From NCBI RefSeq assembly GCF_000447755.1, contig NZ_AUNE01000040.1, forward strand, positions 1 to 64,000: 64,000 bases of DNA, read 5' to 3'. Positions 61,595 through 64,000 of this stretch are shown in pieces (positions within the stretch are counted from its first letter, which is position 1; each line of letters opens with the position of its first letter). The notes beneath the pieces were generated by a model. It had not been told where the DNA came from. It saw nothing but the letters and a program-made list of their open reading frames with translations, and searched no databases. The DNA is from Bacteriovorax sp. BSW11_IV. GTDB lineage: Bacteria > Bdellovibrionota > Bacteriovoracia > Bacteriovoracales > Bacteriovoracaceae. The translations under genes and the position numbers were made by a program.

Positions 61595-62542
61595 ATGGGC
61601 AACAAAAATGTCGTTGGAATTAGTATGAAAGGTGGCAGAAGAGATAATTTCATCTTCTGCCTCTTAGAGCATTATGTTGATAACAACCGCTGGTTTTTAA
61701 AATCTTTAATGCAAGTTAAAGATGAAGAGGGGTTGGATGGAAACGATGCTATTCGTACATGGATTGATGAGTACAATGTTCAGAAAATGGTTCTAGACTT
61801 TCCTCTCACCACTCCAGCGTGCCAACATTGCAATTTGGAATGTCCCGGTCTAAATCGTTGCCCTCAAGAATCTGTAACAAATGTAAATGGCCTTATCAAT
61901 GAAATCCTTGATAAAGATGCGGCCATAAGAATTCAAAATCCAAAGGCCTATGAGAGAGAGAGAAACTTTGATGATGAAGTTCAGTTCTCAAAAGATATAC
62001 TTTCTCGTGAGGCCAATCATCATATTCTTTCACGCTCGTATAAGCGACGTTTGAAAAAAGGTTTTCTTCCATATTGGAATAGACCCGTTGATCTTTGGGT
62101 TTGGAATACTTATTACGATCATCTCTTACATTTTTTCAACACAAGCTATGATTCATTTGGAAATACATCACTTATGATGCTCTCTCGCTTTGCTTATTTG
62201 AAAAGACACTTTCCGAAAAATCTTGAACTCTTTGAAGGAAATGTAAATTTAAACTTAATTGAACTTCTTAGATCTAAGACGATTTTGAAAAAAGATATTA
62301 TCAATATGAGTGATTTAGATTTAGGTGTTGAGGCAAGGCTTGATATTATTAAAAAGATTGAGGCCAAGCAAAATATCTTCATTTATGACCATGATCTAGA
62401 GATATTAGTAAAAAACCCTAGGGCCTTTGATTCATTTATTCTTGCCATTAGTGGCCAGAGTTTTTATCTCGATAAAATTAAATCCCTTCCTGAATGGGCC
62501 AATCCAAAAGAGACAAAATTTATTGTTCCTTCTTTCTTATAA
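61595..62542 (+). CDS. Unknown protein with a cysteine cluster, RNase H-fold-like start
   Basis: A 315-aa protein starting with the strand-like VVGISMKGG and later KMVLDFPLTTP, a pattern like DUF429/RNase H-fold predicted nucleases. A short Cys cluster follows (CQHCNLECPGLNRC: CxxCxxxCx5C), suitable for a metal. Arg/Lys-rich RSYKRRLKKGF lies mid-protein. This is pattern inference only. The ATG immediately follows the GHMP kinase stop, so the three genes hpt-kinase-this form an operon. It converges with the next gene, overlapping by 23 nt. Confidence 0.6.
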   Translation: MGNKNVVGISMKGGRRDNFIFCLLEHYVDNNRWFLKSLMQVKDEEGLDGNDAIRTWIDEYNVQKMVLDFPLTTPACQHCNLECPGLNRCPQESVTNVNGLINEILDKDAAIRIQNPKAYERERNFDDEVQFSKDILSREANHHILSRSYKRRLKKGFLPYWNRPVDLWVWNTYYDHLLHFFNTSYDSFGNTSLMMLSRFAYLKRHFPKNLELFEGNVNLNLIELLRSKTILKKDIINMSDLDLGVEARLDIIKKIEAKQNIFIYDHDLEILVKNPRAFDSFILAISGQSFYLDKIKSLPEWANPKETKFIVPSFL

Positions 62543-62969
62543 GCCCCCAAGCAACGAGTCCGTAGAAAAAAGTAAGAACTGCAAAATGTAAGTTTTGCAG
62601 TGGACTCGATACAAAGAGTGCAAAACAGCCCAAAGTCGCTGTCGCCGCATAAAGTTTAATATATCCGCGTGAAAATTTTCGGTTAAACCAGTGAGTTAAA
62701 TAAATAATCGCATGGGCCGTCATTAATCCAGTGAACATAATAAGTAAGCTTTGTGTCATCAATTGATAAACTTCGCTCTCAAGATCGCGTGGGATATTCA
62801 TTTGCCCTTGGGCCTCAAGTACCTTGTAAACGTAGTTCATATACTTTGCGAAATATTTACTCTTTTGGCCCCAAATCCAATATAGAACGGTGAAATCGCC
62901 AAAAAAACAGGTGAGGATAGTTAGTATTTTGAACTTTTTTTCTGTAATATTGTCGTAAAAGTTATTCAT
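62520..62969 (-). CDS. Small multi-pass membrane protein
   Basis: A 149-aa protein with four likely membrane segments (~15-35, ~73-92, ~105-122, ~125-143) and a soluble loop NIPRDLESEVYQLMTQ. No family recognised. It is convergent with the Cys-cluster gene, and its start is divergent from the cation exchanger gene with a 24-nt gap. Confidence 0.6.
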   Translation of the reverse strand: MNNFYDNITEKKFKILTILTCFFGDFTVLYWIWGQKSKYFAKYMNYVYKVLEAQGQMNIPRDLESEVYQLMTQSLLIMFTGLMTAHAIIYLTHWFNRKFSRGYIKLYAATATLGCFALFVSSPLQNLHFAVLTFFYGLVAWGLIRKKEQ

Positions 62970-62993
62970 ATAAAAAATTATGGGACACTAAAT

Positions 62994-63947
62994 ATGTTAC
63001 TTCAAGCTGTTTTACTGGTTTTCTCAATCGTACTTCTTTATTACGGGGCCGAGTTTGTATTACATGCGGCCGAAAAAATTGGTCTGTATTTAGGTCTTTC
63101 TCCACTTGTTATTGGTCTGTTGATTGTAGGTTTTGGAACTTCACTTCCAGAGTTCTTCGTATCTCAACTGGCAAGCTACAGGGGAGAAAGTGGAATTGCT
63201 CTGGGGAATATTGTAGGTTCAAATATTGCGAACCTCTTTTTAATTTTAGGTGTGTCGGGAACGATGACAACTCTTCATATTCTCAGAAGAGATATTAAGG
63301 CCCAATTTGTTCTTCACCTTATTTTAACTGTTCTTCTTTCCATTACATTAATGCAAGACTCACTTAAGTGGTGGTCTGTTCTTATGCTTGGAAGCTTTTT
63401 TGCTTTTTACATGTGGCATACGTTCAAAGAGATGTCTAAACAAAAGAACCTCGCAAGAATTGAAAAGCAACTCGAAGAAGAAATTCATGAAGATATTCAC
63501 AATGTTCATATTGCTCCAACTGATTGGGTTAAATTGATCATTGGTTTCGTTCTACTTTTTGCGGGTGGAGAGCTTCTTGTAAAATCGGGAAGTGAACTAG
63601 GCCGACTTGCTGGGATATCAACATATGTTATCTCTGCTGTTTTTGTGGCCTTTGGGACTTCGTTTCCAGAATTCATCACAGCAATTCTTGCTTGTGTGAA
63701 GAAAAAAGATACGGACATTATTACGGGAAATATCATTGGTTCAAATATTTTTAATGTGGCCTTTGTATTAACAAGTTTAGGTTTCTACAACGTACCTATA
63801 GAAAAATCTTTTGCCCCAGAGATTATCGTACTTTTATTTGCTTCAATATTCCTACTTGGACTGACTTTTATCCGCAAGAATTTTGCACTTCCTGCAGGAG
63901 TGATCTTTCTTCTGACTTATGCAGGTATTGTTTATAGCTGGGTTTAG
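62994..63947 (+). CDS. CaCA-family sodium/calcium exchanger (YrbG-like)
   Basis: A 317-aa membrane antiporter with two inverted-repeat halves, each with the alpha-repeat: GFGTSLPEFFVS and GNIVGSNIANLFLILG in the first half, AFGTSFPEFITA and GNIIGSNIFNVAFVL in the second. The acidic Glu in each PEF and Asn in each GSN form the ion site. It probably exchanges calcium for sodium or protons. Length typical. A charged cytoplasmic loop (EEEIHEDIHN) separates the halves. Confidence 0.94.
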   Translation: MLLQAVLLVFSIVLLYYGAEFVLHAAEKIGLYLGLSPLVIGLLIVGFGTSLPEFFVSQLASYRGESGIALGNIVGSNIANLFLILGVSGTMTTLHILRRDIKAQFVLHLILTVLLSITLMQDSLKWWSVLMLGSFFAFYMWHTFKEMSKQKNLARIEKQLEEEIHEDIHNVHIAPTDWVKLIIGFVLLFAGGELLVKSGSELGRLAGISTYVISAVFVAFGTSFPEFITAILACVKKKDTDIITGNIIGSNIFNVAFVLTSLGFYNVPIEKSFAPEIIVLLFASIFLLGLTFIRKNFALPAGVIFLLTYAGIVYSWV

Positions 63948-64000
63948 TCGTCGTAGCTACCACGGCGAAGTTTGCGTTCAACGTCTTTCTTCGCCTGATC
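63944..64000 (-). CDS. C-terminal end of a gene cut by the window edge
   Basis: The minus strand reads 18 codons (DQAKKDVERKLRRGSYDD) followed by TAA at 63946-63944. The charged helical end is compatible with a soluble protein. It overlaps the exchanger stop by 4 nt in a convergent arrangement. Too short to identify. Confidence 0.5.
   Translation of the reverse strand, partial: DQAKKDVERKLRRGSYDD

Noticed and set aside
1-64000. CRISPR array, insertion sequences or integrated element
   Set aside because: No spaced direct repeats, transposase or integrase genes were seen; the one tRNA is cut by the edge, so integration next to it cannot be judged.

Overview
The window is about 64 kb of low-GC DNA (roughly 37-38% by eye), densely packed with genes on both strands. 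No phage module, insertion sequence, CRISPR array or replication origin is visible. The gene content fits a Bdellovibrionota predator, most likely of the Bacteriovorax/Halobacteriovorax type. The reasons are many secreted proteins and lipoproteins, two secreted endonucleases, nucleoside and base salvage enzymes, a phage-tail-fibre-like S74 lipoprotein, and a GldA/F/G-type ABC system. This placement is inference from gene content; there is no rRNA to confirm it.

Layout. Positions 1-4.2 kb carry a truncated tRNA-Gly, a degenerate receiver plus TPR protein, an EpmB/KamA-type radical SAM aminomutase coupled to a small membrane protein, and a DnaQ-like exonuclease. From 4.3 to 7.4 kb lie lipoamide dehydrogenase and a two-lipoyl-domain E2. 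From 7.4 to 16.7 kb come a porin, two periplasmic binding-protein-like proteins without permeases, two tandem endonuclease I paralogues, RarA, ribosomal protein S21, a Nudix hydrolase and several orphans. From 16.7 to 29.5 kb is a complete-looking NRPS-independent siderophore locus. Its order is aspartokinase, rhbA, rhbB, fused rhbC-rhbD, rhbE, rhbF, then an RhtX-like transporter, with a divergent pair encoding a small protein and a TonB-dependent receptor. From 29.5 to 37.5 kb are orphans, a eukaryal-type IleRS, a FecR-domain protein, Maf and a DUF167 protein. From 37.9 to 41.6 kb is a TatT-DctP-DctQ-DctM TRAP transporter. From 43 to 46.5 kb are two tandem paralogous lipoproteins and a DHH phosphoesterase. 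From 46.7 to 51.9 kb is an ABC ATPase/permease/GldG/DUF4340/Yip1-like operon. From 52 to 54 kb are thymidine kinase and a UPRT-like enzyme. From 54.2 to 60 kb are a 1327-residue lipoprotein ending in an S74 intramolecular chaperone and a YiiX-like secreted hydrolase. From 60 to 64 kb are Hpt, a GHMP kinase, a Cys-cluster protein and a CaCA cation exchanger.

How the genes work together. The siderophore operon should convert aspartate (through aspartyl phosphate, with semialdehyde dehydrogenase supplied from elsewhere) to 2,4-diaminobutyrate and then 1,3-diaminopropane. That diamine would be N-hydroxylated, N-acetylated and condensed onto citrate by two IucA/IucC synthetases. The predicted product is schizokinen or a relative. 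Uptake would use the TonB receptor and the MFS permease. Gene order is collinear with Sinorhizobium rhbABCDEF, with C and D fused and an ACT-less aspartokinase added at the front. The secreted nucleases, thymidine kinase, UPRT, HPRT and Nudix enzymes fit a lifestyle that consumes other cells' nucleic acids. The S74 lipoprotein resembles the chimeric fibre adhesins of Bdellovibrio. GGCC is strikingly over-represented throughout.
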